DNA of 64,000 bases. Origin: Lutimaribacter degradans (GTDB lineage: Bacteria > Pseudomonadota > Alphaproteobacteria > Rhodobacterales > Rhodobacteraceae). Within the stretch, counting starts at the first letter, position 1; every line of letters starts with the position of its first letter. Position numbers and translations under genes: made by a program. A model generated the notes under the pieces. That model was not told the origin of the DNA. It saw only the letters and a list, made by a program, of their open reading frames with translations, and ran no database searches. The stretch lies in the NCBI RefSeq assembly GCF_023703375.1, contig NZ_JAMQGO010000012.1, positions 1 through 64,000 on the forward strand, given 5' to 3'. Of the stretch, positions 1 to 7,855 are shown piece by piece.

Positions 1-32
1 TGGGCGTCGGTCAACCAGAAGAGATCAGACAT
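1..32 (-). CDS. IS5-family transposase, N-terminal fragment
   Basis: Only the first ten codons are visible, starting MSDLFWLTDA at 32 and running off the window start. This is the usual beginning of a common IS5-type transposase (or its first orf) in Rhodobacteraceae. Nothing can be said about whether the element is intact. It points away from the flavoprotein gene at 230, so transcription of the transposase does not read into it. Confidence 0.6.
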   Translation of the reverse strand, partial: MSDLFWLTDA

Positions 33-96
33 GTTCACCGCTCGTTTTTCGAACCGTGAATCACGCCGCCTCGCAGAAATCAATGGGTCCTGACCC
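1..96 (-). mobile_element. End of an IS5-family insertion sequence (partial)
   Basis: The window opens inside an insertion sequence. A minus-strand reading frame starting at 32 has the typical N-terminus of IS5-type transposases of Rhodobacterales. About 60 bases upstream of that start lies the motif GGGTCAGGACCC (read on the minus strand, plus-strand bases 85-96), which looks like the terminal inverted repeat. Just outside it are the bases TA, a plausible target duplication. The other end is outside the window, so neither the second terminal repeat nor the duplication can be checked. The boundary at 96 is therefore an estimate. Confidence 0.65.
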
Positions 97-160
97 TAAA
101 GAACAATGCGGCGAGGTTGCTGGGGCTGCTGCCAAAATAGTGCAAATCAGATACATATAT

Positions 161-174
161 TTGATCTGGATCAA
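161..174 (+). promoter_or_regulatory. FNR/FixK-type box upstream of the SQR-like operon
   Basis: The sequence TTGATCTGGATCAA is a perfect copy of the Crp/FNR-family consensus TTGAT-N4-ATCAA. Its centre is about 62 bases before the ATG at 230. A class II site centred at -41.5 would place the transcription start near 209, inside the short leader. In Rhodobacterales such boxes are bound by FnrL, and by Dnr/Nnr-type nitric-oxide regulators with a similar motif. The sequence alone cannot tell which. Confidence 0.75.
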
Positions 175-229
175 TGCGTGCAACGCTTAACATATGCAGA
201 AACGCGTATGTATGCAATGGAGTACGCTC

Positions 230-1546
230 ATGACGTTGAACCCGTTTCAGCCAACCCGCCGGGGCTTTCTGGGCCTTGCCGGCGGTGCGGCCGTGCTTGC
301 CGCAGGGACTGGTCCCGCTCGGGCACAAAAGGTATCCACAAAGGCCAAAATTGTCATCCTTGGCGCCGGTGCAGGGGGCACGGCATTGGCCAACCGCCTT
401 GTCGAACGGCTGGATGGAGCCCAGATCACCATCGTCGATGGCCGGGCGCAGCATTGGTACCAGCCCGGTTTCACGCTGATCGCCGCCGGGCTCAAGCCCG
501 CCGATTATTCGGTTAGCCAGACGGCTGAATGGCTGCCCGACGGGGTGAAGCTGGTGGCGGAATACGCCGCGGAAATCGACCCGGAGACCAACACCCTGAC
601 CACCGCCTCGGGCAACAAGCTGTCATATGATTACCTTGTGACGGCGCCGGGCCTGACCCTGAACTGGGAGGGCATCGAGGGCTTCAGCCTGGACCTGGTG
701 GGCAAGGATGGTATCGGCGCGGTTTATGCCGGCCCCGAATACGCCGCCAAGACCTGGGCCGCGATGGACCAATTCACCGACACGGGCGGTCAGGCTTTGT
801 TCACCCGGCCGGCGACGGAAATGAAATGCGCCGGCGCACCGCTGAAATACACTTTCCTGACCGATGATTACGCCCGTCGCAAGGGCAACCGTGGCAAGGT
901 TGAAATTACCTATGCCGCCCACTCGAAATCGTTGTTCAGCGTACCGATCGTCAACGAAAAGGTGCGGATGCTGTTTGCAGATCGCGGGTTCGACGTGGTG
1001 CATGACCACGTGATGAAAGCGATCGACCCGGGCAAGAAACTGGCCACCTTTTCCACCCCCGAAGGCGATGTTGAACTGCCTTACGATTTCACCAACGTGA
1101 TCCCGCCAATGATCGCGCCCGAGGTGATCCGCAATTCGCCCCTGCCCTGGCAGGAGGGCAACTGGAAGGATGAAGGTTGGGTCGATGTCGACATGTACAA
1201 CCTGCGTCACAAACGGTACGCCAACGTGTTCGCCCTGGGTGACGTGGCAGGCGTGCCGAAAGGCAAGACCGCCGCCAGCGTCAAGTGGCAGGTGCCGGTG
1301 GTCGAGGATCACCTGGTGGCCCAGATTGCCGGTGACACGACCGATACCAGTTATAACGGCTATACATCCTGCCCGCTGATCACGCGTGTGGGCCGCGCCA
1401 TGTTGGTCGAGTTCGATTACAACAACGACCTGACACCCAGCTTCCCCGGTGTGATCGCACCGCTTGAAGAGCTGTGGATCAGCTGGTTGATGAAAGAGGT
1501 TGCCCTGAAGGCGACCTATAACGCGATGCTGCGCGGCAAGGCGTAA
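230..1546 (+). CDS. Tat-exported type II sulfide:quinone oxidoreductase-like flavoprotein
   Basis: A 438-residue FAD-dependent pyridine-nucleotide-disulfide oxidoreductase. A twin-arginine signal is visible (T9-R10-R11-G-F-L, hydrophobic stretch, then ARAQ near residue 33). It is followed by a Rossmann motif GAGAGG at 45-50, and a second FAD-binding stretch ALGDVAG sits near 335. Cys200 (MKCAGAP) and Cys381 (YTSCPL) match the two redox cysteines of type II SQR, the group that includes mitochondrial SQOR. The family oxidises sulfide and passes electrons to quinone. The start at 230 was chosen over upstream ATGs because it gives a complete Tat signal and has GGAG just upstream. Export is unusual for SQR, so a flavocytochrome c-like role is an alternative. 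A two-gene membrane operon follows directly. Confidence 0.8.
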   Translation: MTLNPFQPTRRGFLGLAGGAAVLAAGTGPARAQKVSTKAKIVILGAGAGGTALANRLVERLDGAQITIVDGRAQHWYQPGFTLIAAGLKPADYSVSQTAEWLPDGVKLVAEYAAEIDPETNTLTTASGNKLSYDYLVTAPGLTLNWEGIEGFSLDLVGKDGIGAVYAGPEYAAKTWAAMDQFTDTGGQALFTRPATEMKCAGAPLKYTFLTDDYARRKGNRGKVEITYAAHSKSLFSVPIVNEKVRMLFADRGFDVVHDHVMKAIDPGKKLATFSTPEGDVELPYDFTNVIPPMIAPEVIRNSPLPWQEGNWKDEGWVDVDMYNLRHKRYANVFALGDVAGVPKGKTAASVKWQVPVVEDHLVAQIAGDTTDTSYNGYTSCPLITRVGRAMLVEFDYNNDLTPSFPGVIAPLEELWISWLMKEVALKATYNAMLRGKA

Positions 1547-1558
1547 GGAGGCCAAGGC

Positions 1559-1918
1559 ATGCAAGAACTGACACTGGAAACCCTGATCGCCGTCTGGGAA
1601 GAGATGTTCGGCGCGGGCCTGTTCTGGGCCATGGTGGTGGCCGCGGTGGTGATCACCGTTGCCTATATCTACGTGCTGATCCGCGACCGCTCGATGTCGA
1701 TGCGAAAATTCTTGCTGGCACAACTTTCGATGCCTGTCGGCGCGGTCGCCGCGGTCATTTTCGTGCAACAGATGACGAGCTCGGGCTTTCGCGATATTGG
1801 TGGGCCCATTGACGTGATCGTGTTGCTGGCCGTGGCCGCAGCGGGGGCCGTTGGTATCGCCATACTGGTTTACACGCTCCAGGCGCTTATCAGGGGCCCC
1901 GAGGCACAGGACGGCTGA
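1559..1918 (+). CDS. Small membrane protein, DUF5368-like
   Basis: A 119-residue protein with three predicted hydrophobic segments: about residues 20-40, 56-70 and 82-105. They are separated by a short basic loop (residues 41-52). A strong ribosome site AAGGAGG precedes the ATG by 7 bases, and the gene begins 12 bases after the flavoprotein stop, so the two are almost certainly co-transcribed. It resembles the DUF5368 family of Rhodobacterales, whose function is not known. The context suggests a membrane partner for the exported SQR-like enzyme, but there is no catalytic or metal-binding motif to support a specific role. Confidence 0.75.
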   Translation: MQELTLETLIAVWEEMFGAGLFWAMVVAAVVITVAYIYVLIRDRSMSMRKFLLAQLSMPVGAVAAVIFVQQMTSSGFRDIGGPIDVIVLLAVAAAGAVGIAILVYTLQALIRGPEAQDG

Positions 1919-1942
1919 GACCGATAGTGCAGGAGGTCAGGC

Positions 1943-2917
1943 ATGGCTGATGTGGCACAAGCCCAGGGCGGCAACCGGCTGGAACATTTTCCGGTGCCGT
2001 TCTTCGCGGTGGTGATGGGGCTTTCGGGCCTGACGTTGGCACTGCATGCGGCGGAAACCGGGCTGGATATACATCTGGGCGCCGCAACCTTGGCCTACTG
2101 GGTGACGGTGGCGGCGGCTCTGGTGATCGCGGCGCTTTATGGCCTCAAGGCGCTGCGCTATCCGCAGGCGGTGGCGCATGAGTGGCACCACCCGGTGCGG
2201 CTGGCGTTTTTCCCGGCAATCTCGATTTCGCTGCTGTTGTTGGCCACGGCCACCCTTGCCCGTGCGCCCGAGGCTGCGCGCGTTTTGTGGCTGCTGGGAA
2301 TGGTTTTGCAGGGCGGGCTGACAATCGCGGTCGTGTCGGGCTGGATCTCGGCGCGGGCGTTTCAAACCGGGCACCTTACTCCCGCATGGTTCATTCCCGC
2401 GGTGGGTAACGTCATCGTGCCGATCGTGGGGGTGCCCTTGGGATACGTTGAAATCAGCTGGTATTTCATGGCGGTTGGCCTGATCTTCTGGATCGTTCTC
2501 CTGACGTTGGTGATGAACAGGTTGATCTTTCACGACCCGATGCCGGGAAAGTTGCAGCCGACGCTCGTTATCCTGATCGCGCCACCGGCGGTGGGATTTC
2601 TCGCCTGGCTGAACCTGGTCGGCGAGGTGGATGCCTTTGCCCGTCTACTGTTGAACATGGCCTACCTGTTCACGTTGATCGTGGCGGTGAACCTGCCCAA
2701 GATCTTCAAACTGCCCTTTGCCCTGTCATTTTGGGCGCTCAGTTTTCCCTTCGCGGCGATAACGATTGCCAGTTTCCGCTTTGCGGCGGAAACCGGCAGC
2801 GCGGTGCACAAGGTGTTTGGCCTGATCCTGCTTGCGGTGCTGATCGGCGTGATCGTGGCGCTGATCTTGCGCACGGGCCGTGCGATTGCCGACAAGGCCA
2901 TCTGCGTACCGGAATAA
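1943..2917 (+). CDS. SLAC1/TDT-family anion channel or exporter
   Basis: A 324-residue integral membrane protein with about ten hydrophobic helices in the arrangement of the TDT (tellurite-resistance/dicarboxylate transporter, SLAC1, TehA) family. The N-terminus contains HFPVPFFAVVMGLSGLTLA, which fits the start of helix 1 in that family. Members conduct small anions such as chloride, nitrate, sulfite or C4-dicarboxylates. Ribosome site AGGAGG precedes the ATG, and the gene follows the DUF5368-like gene by 24 bases. With an SQR-like enzyme upstream, export of a sulfur anion such as sulfite is a reasonable inference but is not shown by the sequence. Confidence 0.8.
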   Translation: MADVAQAQGGNRLEHFPVPFFAVVMGLSGLTLALHAAETGLDIHLGAATLAYWVTVAAALVIAALYGLKALRYPQAVAHEWHHPVRLAFFPAISISLLLLATATLARAPEAARVLWLLGMVLQGGLTIAVVSGWISARAFQTGHLTPAWFIPAVGNVIVPIVGVPLGYVEISWYFMAVGLIFWIVLLTLVMNRLIFHDPMPGKLQPTLVILIAPPAVGFLAWLNLVGEVDAFARLLLNMAYLFTLIVAVNLPKIFKLPFALSFWALSFPFAAITIASFRFAAETGSAVHKVFGLILLAVLIGVIVALILRTGRAIADKAICVPE

Positions 2918-2922
2918 GGTGT

Positions 2923-2944
2923 GTCGCGCCCTTGCGGGCGCGAC
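2923..2944. terminator. Hairpin between convergent genes
   Basis: A perfect 9-bp inverted repeat (GTCGCGCCC / GGGCGCGAC) with a TTGC loop lies between the convergent ends of the transporter gene and the BKACE gene. There is no T-tract, so it may be a bidirectional rather than a classical intrinsic terminator. Confidence 0.5.
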
Positions 2945-2961
2945 CTGCGCCAGACAAGGCA

Positions 2962-3792
2962 TCAGGCCGGGCGTAACCCCAGCATCTCGCGCGCCTGGGC
3001 CGCAGTAGCCACGGGGCGTTCGTATTCTTCGCACAGGGCCGTCACGCGCTTGACAAGCGCCGCGTTCGACGGCGCCAGCGTGTCGCGGTCAAGGCGCACG
3101 TTGTCCTCCAACCCGGTGCGGGCATGACCACCAGCCGCCACGGACCATTCGTTGACCGTTATCTGCCCTGCCCCGATGCCCGCCGCGCACCATTCGGCGT
3201 CGGGCATGATGCGCTTGACCGTTTCGATATAAAAATCGAATGTCGGGCGGTCGACGGGCATGGCATTTTTGACACCCATAACGAACTGGACGTAAAGCTG
3301 GCCGGGAATGCGGCCATCGGCGTTCATTTTTGCAGCTTGGTGAATATGGCTGAGGTCAAAGCACTCGATCTCGGGTTTGACCTTGTAATCGCGCATCTCG
3401 CTGGCCAGCCAGTCGACCAGGTCAGGCGGGTTTTCGTAGACGCGGGTGGGAAAGTTGTTCGACCCGACCGAAAGAGAGGCCATGTCGGGCCGCAGCGACA
3501 GCATGCCGCCGCGTGCCCGGCCCGCGCCCGACCGGCCGCCGGTGGAAAACTGGATGATCATGCCGGGGCAGTGCTTTTCCAGACCCTCCTTCAGGCGCGC
3601 GAAACGCTCGGGGTCCGAGCTGGGCATGCCGTCTTCTGCACGCACATGGGCGTGGCAGATGGCGGCGCCGGCCTCAAAGGCTTCGTGCGTCGACTCGACC
3701 TGTTCCTCGATCGTGATCGGTACGGCGGGGTTGTCGGATTTCTGCGGAACAGAGCCGGTGATGGCGACGCAGATGATGCAGGGTTTGGTCAT
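2962..3792 (-). CDS. BKACE-family beta-keto acid cleavage enzyme
   Basis: A 276-residue protein of the BKACE (formerly DUF849, 3-keto-5-aminohexanoate cleavage) family. These zinc-dependent TIM-barrel enzymes condense a beta-keto acid with acetyl-CoA and cleave it to acetoacetate plus a new CoA ester. The zinc ligands HAH (AICHAHVR, about residues 45-51) and the conserved FSTGGRSG stretch (about residues 81-88) are visible. The start at 3792 was chosen because MTKPCIICVAITGS is the usual family N-terminus and GAGG lies upstream. The longer upstream extension is low-complexity and unlikely. The substrate cannot be read from the sequence. The downstream neighbours on the same strand are a DUF1989 protein and a decarboxylase. 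Confidence 0.85.
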   Translation of the reverse strand: MTKPCIICVAITGSVPQKSDNPAVPITIEEQVESTHEAFEAGAAICHAHVRAEDGMPSSDPERFARLKEGLEKHCPGMIIQFSTGGRSGAGRARGGMLSLRPDMASLSVGSNNFPTRVYENPPDLVDWLASEMRDYKVKPEIECFDLSHIHQAAKMNADGRIPGQLYVQFVMGVKNAMPVDRPTFDFYIETVKRIMPDAEWCAAGIGAGQITVNEWSVAAGGHARTGLEDNVRLDRDTLAPSNAALVKRVTALCEEYERPVATAAQAREMLGLRPA

Positions 3793-3957
3793 TCTGGCCT
3801 CGGGGTTGTGCGTAATGGCGGGCGCGGGGGCGGCGCCGCCCGGGGGTTGACGATGCCACATGAATTCAATGCGATTCAAGGGCTTGCTTGTGCGGGAGGC
3901 CAGGCAATGGATGCCCCAGGCGGGCGCAACGGTGCATATGTATCGCGTCGCGTGTGA

Positions 3958-4800
3958 TCAGCGCCCGTGGCTGCGGTCGTATGCGTTGGGCGGCGGTGGT
4001 GTCCAGCCTTCAAGCGTGCCCGGTGCGGGGGCAAAAACCTCGACCAGAAGGGGGTGGCAGGCCGCGCCGTCCGAGCTGTGCTCGGTGCTGCAATCGCCGC
4101 CCGGACAGGCGCTGAGTGCGCCCAGCAGGTCGATCTCGGCAAAGAATTCGATATGGTCGCCGGGGCGAACGGGGCTGGCCTTCATGAAATACTGGCCGGT
4201 GTCGCGGGTAAAGCCGGTGCACATGAAAACATTAAGAACATCATGCACATAGCTCTCGGCCTGGGGCAGGCTCATGCCGGTTTCGTCGGCGAAGGCGCGG
4301 GTCAGGTTCGAGTGGCAGCAATGGTGATACTGCGTGCCCGAGAGCAGGTTGCCGGTATAGGGGTCGCACCTGGTGCCGATCACGTCATGCACCGAGCCGC
4401 CGAACGCGTCCTTGCCGTACCAGTCGAGCGTGTCACGGATGACGGTTGCCATGGGCCGCATGCCGGGAAAGGACGACCACATGCGGTGGCCTGTCGTCAG
4501 GTGGGTGCCGTGCAAGGCACGGGTCTTGCCGGAATAGAAGCGTTCGGAAAAGTCGTTTTTGTTCCATAGGTTAAGGTCGCCCACCTGGGGGCCTTCGACG
4601 CTGCTGATGCGAAAGAAATGGCCCGCTGGCACGCCAAAGCTGCGGGCGTCGCGCGGCGGTACTAGGGTTTCCCCGCACTTGGTGGCGCTGGCACGGGCCT
4701 GCGTATAAAGCGCAAGATCGGGTTGGGGCAACGTGTCGGTGGGATAGCAGATCACCGGCGGGATGGCGCGGCGTTGGGCGGCGTCGGCAGGTTCGGTCAT
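3958..4800 (-). CDS. DUF1989 / urea carboxylase-associated family protein
   Basis: A 280-residue protein of the DUF1989 family, whose members are often annotated as urea amidolyase-associated or aminomethyltransferase-like proteins. Conserved stretches include GPQVGDLNLWN (near 70), THLTTGHRMWSS (near 99) and the Cys/His-rich HHCCHSNLTRAF (near 159). A further Cys-rich segment, SACPGGDCS, follows near the C-terminus. The family is linked to urea, guanidine or amine nitrogen use, but its reaction is not firmly known. It lies between the BKACE gene (166 bases away) and the PLP decarboxylase gene, all on the minus strand. A joint role in amine catabolism is an inference. Confidence 0.75.
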   Translation of the reverse strand: MTEPADAAQRRAIPPVICYPTDTLPQPDLALYTQARASATKCGETLVPPRDARSFGVPAGHFFRISSVEGPQVGDLNLWNKNDFSERFYSGKTRALHGTHLTTGHRMWSSFPGMRPMATVIRDTLDWYGKDAFGGSVHDVIGTRCDPYTGNLLSGTQYHHCCHSNLTRAFADETGMSLPQAESYVHDVLNVFMCTGFTRDTGQYFMKASPVRPGDHIEFFAEIDLLGALSACPGGDCSTEHSSDGAACHPLLVEVFAPAPGTLEGWTPPPPNAYDRSHGR

Positions 4801-4957
4801 GGCGGTCTCGCAATTGGTTTGGGCGAGGGTTGCCCAAGCCGTGCATGTTTACAAGGGGCATAAATATGCAAGAACCGCGCGATTCCCCCCGGAAACCGCG
4901 CGGTTCGCGTAGTGGCCATTCAACCAAGGCGATGCGCGAACCGTGACAATGCCTGGC

Positions 4958-6133
4958 TCAGATCACCACCACGTCGAGCGGCGGAAAACCGTTGAACCCG
5001 ACCGAGGCATAGGTCGAGGTATAGGCTCCGCAATTGCGGATCACGATACGGTCGCCCGCGGCCAGCCCCAAGGGCAGGTCGACGGGGCGTTTTTCGTAGA
5101 GCACATCGGCGCTGTCGCAAGACGGACCCGCCAATATGCAGGGTGCGGTCGGCTGGCCATCAAGGGCGGTCAGAAACTGATAGCGGATTGCCTCGCCCTC
5201 GGTCTCGGCAAGGCCGGAGAACCGACCGATATCCAGGTAGACCCAACGGTTGAGGTCGGTTGCCGATTTGCGCGACACAAGCAGCACCTCGGCGGCGATC
5301 GCGCCCGCCTCGGCCACAAGGCCGCGGCCGGGTTCGGCCATGACGTTGGGCACATCGCCAAAGCGGTCGGTCACCTGTTGCATCACCTGCGCGGCATAAA
5401 GCTCGGGCGCGTCCACGGCCTCGCCGTAGAAGGCCGGAAAACCGCCGCCGATATTGAGCAGGTCGAGCGCGTGCCCGCCATCGCGCGCGGCGTGCCAGAC
5501 CTGCGCCACCTGATCGAGCACCGGCGCCCACATCGCGGCACGCCGGGTTTGGGAACCCACGTGGAACGACAGGCCGACCGGGCGCAGGCCTAAACGCGTG
5601 GCCAGGTCCATCAGGTCAAGCGCCTGCTCGGGCGCACAACCGAACTTGCGCGACAATGGCCAGTCGGCCTGGCTGTTCATTACCAGAATCCGGATATAGA
5701 CGCGGGTGCGGGGCGCGCGGCGGGCGATTTTCTCCAGCTCTTCGACGGCGTCGGCGGCATAAAGGGTGACGCCCTGTTCATGCGCCCAGGCGATGTCATC
5801 TGCCCGTTTGATCGTGTTGCCGAAACTGATGCGATCGGGCGTGGCCCCGGCATCAAGGCACAACTGGATCTCGGCACGGCTGGCCGCGTCAAAGCCGCAA
5901 CCGGCCCGTGCAAGCGCGGAAAGCAACTGGGGTGCCGGGTTGGCCTTGAGCGCGTAATGGATGCGGGCCCGCCCCAGCCCCTGTGCCAACGCGGCGTGTC
6001 GGCAAATGACGGCGTCGCGGTCGATCACCAGCGTGGGCCGTTCAAAGCGATGGCTAAGGATATGCGCCTCGGCGCGGGACAGGGATGCGTCAAGGGCGGG
6101 CGAAGGCCCGGTTACAAAAGCGTTCAAGGTCAT
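4958..6133 (-). CDS. Group III PLP decarboxylase (ornithine/lysine/diaminopimelate type)
   Basis: A 391-residue alanine-racemase-fold decarboxylase. The PLP lysine is K63 in HYALKANP. Phosphate-binding LNIGGGFP, the AEPGRGLVAEAG loop and the catalytic Cys motif GPSCDSADVL at the C-terminal half are all present. GPSCDS and NCGAYTSTYAS are typical of ornithine/lysine decarboxylases rather than of diaminopimelate decarboxylase, and a separate lysA exists at 34836. The protein probably makes putrescine or cadaverine. A long leader (6134-6322) precedes it. The gene is followed after 157 bases by the DUF1989 gene. Confidence 0.85.
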   Translation of the reverse strand: MTLNAFVTGPSPALDASLSRAEAHILSHRFERPTLVIDRDAVICRHAALAQGLGRARIHYALKANPAPQLLSALARAGCGFDAASRAEIQLCLDAGATPDRISFGNTIKRADDIAWAHEQGVTLYAADAVEELEKIARRAPRTRVYIRILVMNSQADWPLSRKFGCAPEQALDLMDLATRLGLRPVGLSFHVGSQTRRAAMWAPVLDQVAQVWHAARDGGHALDLLNIGGGFPAFYGEAVDAPELYAAQVMQQVTDRFGDVPNVMAEPGRGLVAEAGAIAAEVLLVSRKSATDLNRWVYLDIGRFSGLAETEGEAIRYQFLTALDGQPTAPCILAGPSCDSADVLYEKRPVDLPLGLAAGDRIVIRNCGAYTSTYASVGFNGFPPLDVVVI

Positions 6134-6298
6134 CTCCGTTCAGACCGGTGGCCGCTGGGCCAAGTTCCAAGGGAGACGTTACCGTCGCTGCTGTAACCGT
6201 AGGGGTGTAACCCCTTTCGACAGAGGCGCGTGCGTTGGCGTCTATCTGCGCGCATATGAGGCAGAGCCCCGAGTCGATCAAGTGGGATTTTGCATGGC

Positions 6299-6326
6299 GT
6301 GACCGATTTTTTGCCGAAACGGTCAC
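6299..6326 (-). terminator. Imperfect hairpin at the end of the small zinc-ribbon gene
   Basis: GTGACCG and CGGTCAC form a 7-bp stem around a 14-base loop that holds the sequence AAAAAA on the minus strand. The hairpin overlaps the stop codon of the gene at 6323. Stem and loop are weak for a terminator, so the call is tentative. Confidence 0.3.
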
Positions 6327-6514
6327 TTGCTGTTGCGCAGGCATGTTTTAGGCGGTTTGCCATCAGCGGTATCGGTTTGTGCGCCGCAGGCGGCGCAGCG
6401 CCACCGGGCTGCATCGGCGCCGGGGTATTCGCGCCAGCGGCAATCGCGGGTGGCACGGTTCGAGACGATTGCGGTGACGACAAGCGCAAGGATGATGAGC
6501 AGAATATAAACCAT
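6323..6514 (-). CDS. Small membrane-anchored zinc-ribbon-like protein (63 aa)
   Basis: A 63-residue protein that starts at 6514 with a single hydrophobic helix (MVYILLIILALVVTAIVS). This is followed by a short soluble tail containing CRW, the pair CAAC and a final Cys in KTCLR. The CxxC-x-C spacing looks like part of a metal-binding ribbon. The start was placed at the ATG directly before the helix; a longer frame exists to 6553 but adds an unlikely polar leader. No ribosome site stands out. The codon usage and the domain-like layout make it a plausible real gene. Its function is unknown. Confidence 0.65.
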   Translation of the reverse strand: MVYILLIILALVVTAIVSNRATRDCRWREYPGADAARWRCAACGAQTDTADGKPPKTCLRNSK

Positions 6515-6636
6515 CAGAGGGCGTGGCCTGCCGCAATGCTGGACGGGATGCAACCCCGTGAAACGCGCCTGTGAGCGCGATCAAGCCCTGGTGCCTTGCC
6601 TTGGCGCGGCATCGACCCTGACGCCGCGCCCCCTGC

Positions 6637-6662
6637 GTGGGCCCCGGCAATGCCGGGGCCAC
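6637..6662 (-). terminator. GC-rich inverted repeat after the 50-aa gene
   Basis: CCCCGGCA / TGCCGGGG extended by GTGG / CCAC gives a 12-bp stem with a one-base bulge. It lies about 50 bases downstream of the stop of the minus-strand gene at 6713. There is no T-tract. Confidence 0.35.
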
Positions 6663-6712
6663 GAGGGGCAGGGCGCAAAGCATGAGACAGGGGCTTATCG
6701 GTGTGTCAGGGG

Positions 6713-6865
6713 TTACGCCGCGTCGGCCACGTATTCGTAATAGTCGTCACGGGGCACCGGTTTGGGCTGCGGTTGGGGGCCTGTGTAGGCATAATATGCA
6801 AAAGCCTGTTCAAGGGCTTCAAGCGCGGCCTTGGCCGGCGTTTTGGTGGTGGTTTGCGTGCTCAT
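6713..6865 (-). CDS. Conserved-looking 50-aa hypothetical protein
   Basis: A 50-codon frame that starts at 6865 with AAGGGA eight bases upstream. It begins MSTQTTTKTPAKAALEALEQ, continues with a tyrosine-rich middle (AFAYYAYTG) and ends with a proline-rich tail and DDYYEYVADAA. The amphipathic alanine-rich helix followed by an acidic tyrosine-rich tail is a coherent design. The third codon positions are GC-biased like neighbouring genes, so it is likely translated. Its function is unknown. It lies 161 bases downstream of sdhB and beyond the sdh terminator, so it probably has its own promoter. Confidence 0.6.
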   Translation of the reverse strand: MSTQTTTKTPAKAALEALEQAFAYYAYTGPQPQPKPVPRDDYYEYVADAA

Positions 6866-6977
6866 GGGGTTGTCCCTTCAAGGTGTGAACATCCCCTCCC
6901 TGCCGCGAAAGATAAGCGCATGAGCGCAGGCGCACATCGGGCAATCCGGGATGGCCGTCATGCACCCGGCGCAACGC

Positions 6978-7005
6978 AAAAGGCCGGCCCCGGGGGCCGG
7001 CCTTT
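6978..7005 (-). terminator. Intrinsic terminator of the sdh operon
   Basis: An almost perfect palindrome, AAAGGCCGGCC / GGCCGGCCTTT, with a G/C loop lies about 20 bases after the sdhB stop. Read on the minus strand, the stem ends in TTTT, the layout of a Rho-independent terminator. Confidence 0.8.
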
Positions 7006-7026
7006 GAAGGCATCGGAAAGCGGCGA

Positions 7027-7806
7027 TCAGACCGCGCGTTCCACCATCATCTTCTTGATCTCGGCGATGGATTTTGCCGGGTTCAGGCCCTTGGGGCAGG
7101 TCTTGGTGCAGTTCATGATGGTGTGGCAGCGATACAGCTTGAACGGGTCTTCCAACTGGTCGAGCCGTTCGCCCGTCGCCTCGTCGCGGCTGTCGATGAT
7201 CCAGCGATAGGCATGCAAAAGCGCGGCCGGGCCAAGGTAGCGGTCGCCATTCCACCAATAGGACGGGCAGGCGGTAGAGCAGGATGCGCACATGACACAT
7301 TCATATAGGCCATCTAGCTTCTTGCGGTCTTCGATGGATTGCTTCCACTCTTTCGCGGGGCGGTTCGTCTTGGTTTCCAGCCACGGCATGATCGAGGCGT
7401 GCTGGGCATAGAAATGCGTCAGGTCCGGGATCAGGTCCTTGACCACGGGCATGTGGGGCAGGGGGTAGATCTTTACGTCGCCCTTCACCTCGTCCAGGCC
7501 ATAGATGCAGGCCAGCGTGTTGATCCCGTCGATATTCATCGCGCAGGAGCCACAGATACCTTCGCGGCAGGAGCGGCGGAAGGTCAGTGTCGGGTCGATC
7601 TCGTTCTTGATCTTGATCAGCGCGTCCAGAACCATCGGGCCGCATTTGTCCATGTCGACAAAATAGGTATCGACCCGTGGGTTTTCGCCGTCATCGGGGT
7701 TCCAGCGGTAGATCTGGAACTTGCGCACGTTCTTGGCGCCTTCCGGCTTGGGCCAGGTTTTGCCCACGCGAATGCGCGAGTTCTTGGGGAGTGTCAGTTG
7801 AACCAT
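7027..7806 (-). CDS. sdhB: Succinate dehydrogenase iron-sulfur subunit
   Basis: A 259-residue SdhB, the usual length for Alphaproteobacteria. Complex II oxidises succinate to fumarate and reduces ubiquinone at the inner membrane. SdhB carries electrons from the flavin to quinone. Cluster ligands are visible in order: [15 protein letters not shown] with a later Cys for the 2Fe-2S cluster (near residues 80-105), [16 protein letters not shown] for 4Fe-4S (near 170), and [17 protein letters not shown] for 3Fe-4S (near 228). It is the last gene of the sdhC-sdhD-sdhA-lipoprotein-sdhB operon and is followed by a strong terminator. Confidence 0.98.
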   Translation of the reverse strand: MVQLTLPKNSRIRVGKTWPKPEGAKNVRKFQIYRWNPDDGENPRVDTYFVDMDKCGPMVLDALIKIKNEIDPTLTFRRSCREGICGSCAMNIDGINTLACIYGLDEVKGDVKIYPLPHMPVVKDLIPDLTHFYAQHASIMPWLETKTNRPAKEWKQSIEDRKKLDGLYECVMCASCSTACPSYWWNGDRYLGPAALLHAYRWIIDSRDEATGERLDQLEDPFKLYRCHTIMNCTKTCPKGLNPAKSIAEIKKMMVERAV

Positions 7807-7855
7807 TTGGTGTCCTCCGATCCGTCGGCGGTGCTTTGTTCTGCCAGTCGCGGCC

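Noticed and set aside
6090..6344. 84-codon minus-strand frame upstream of the decarboxylase gene
   Set aside because: It has no ribosome site, overlaps the end of the small zinc-ribbon gene and the start of the decarboxylase, and its product has no coherent features.
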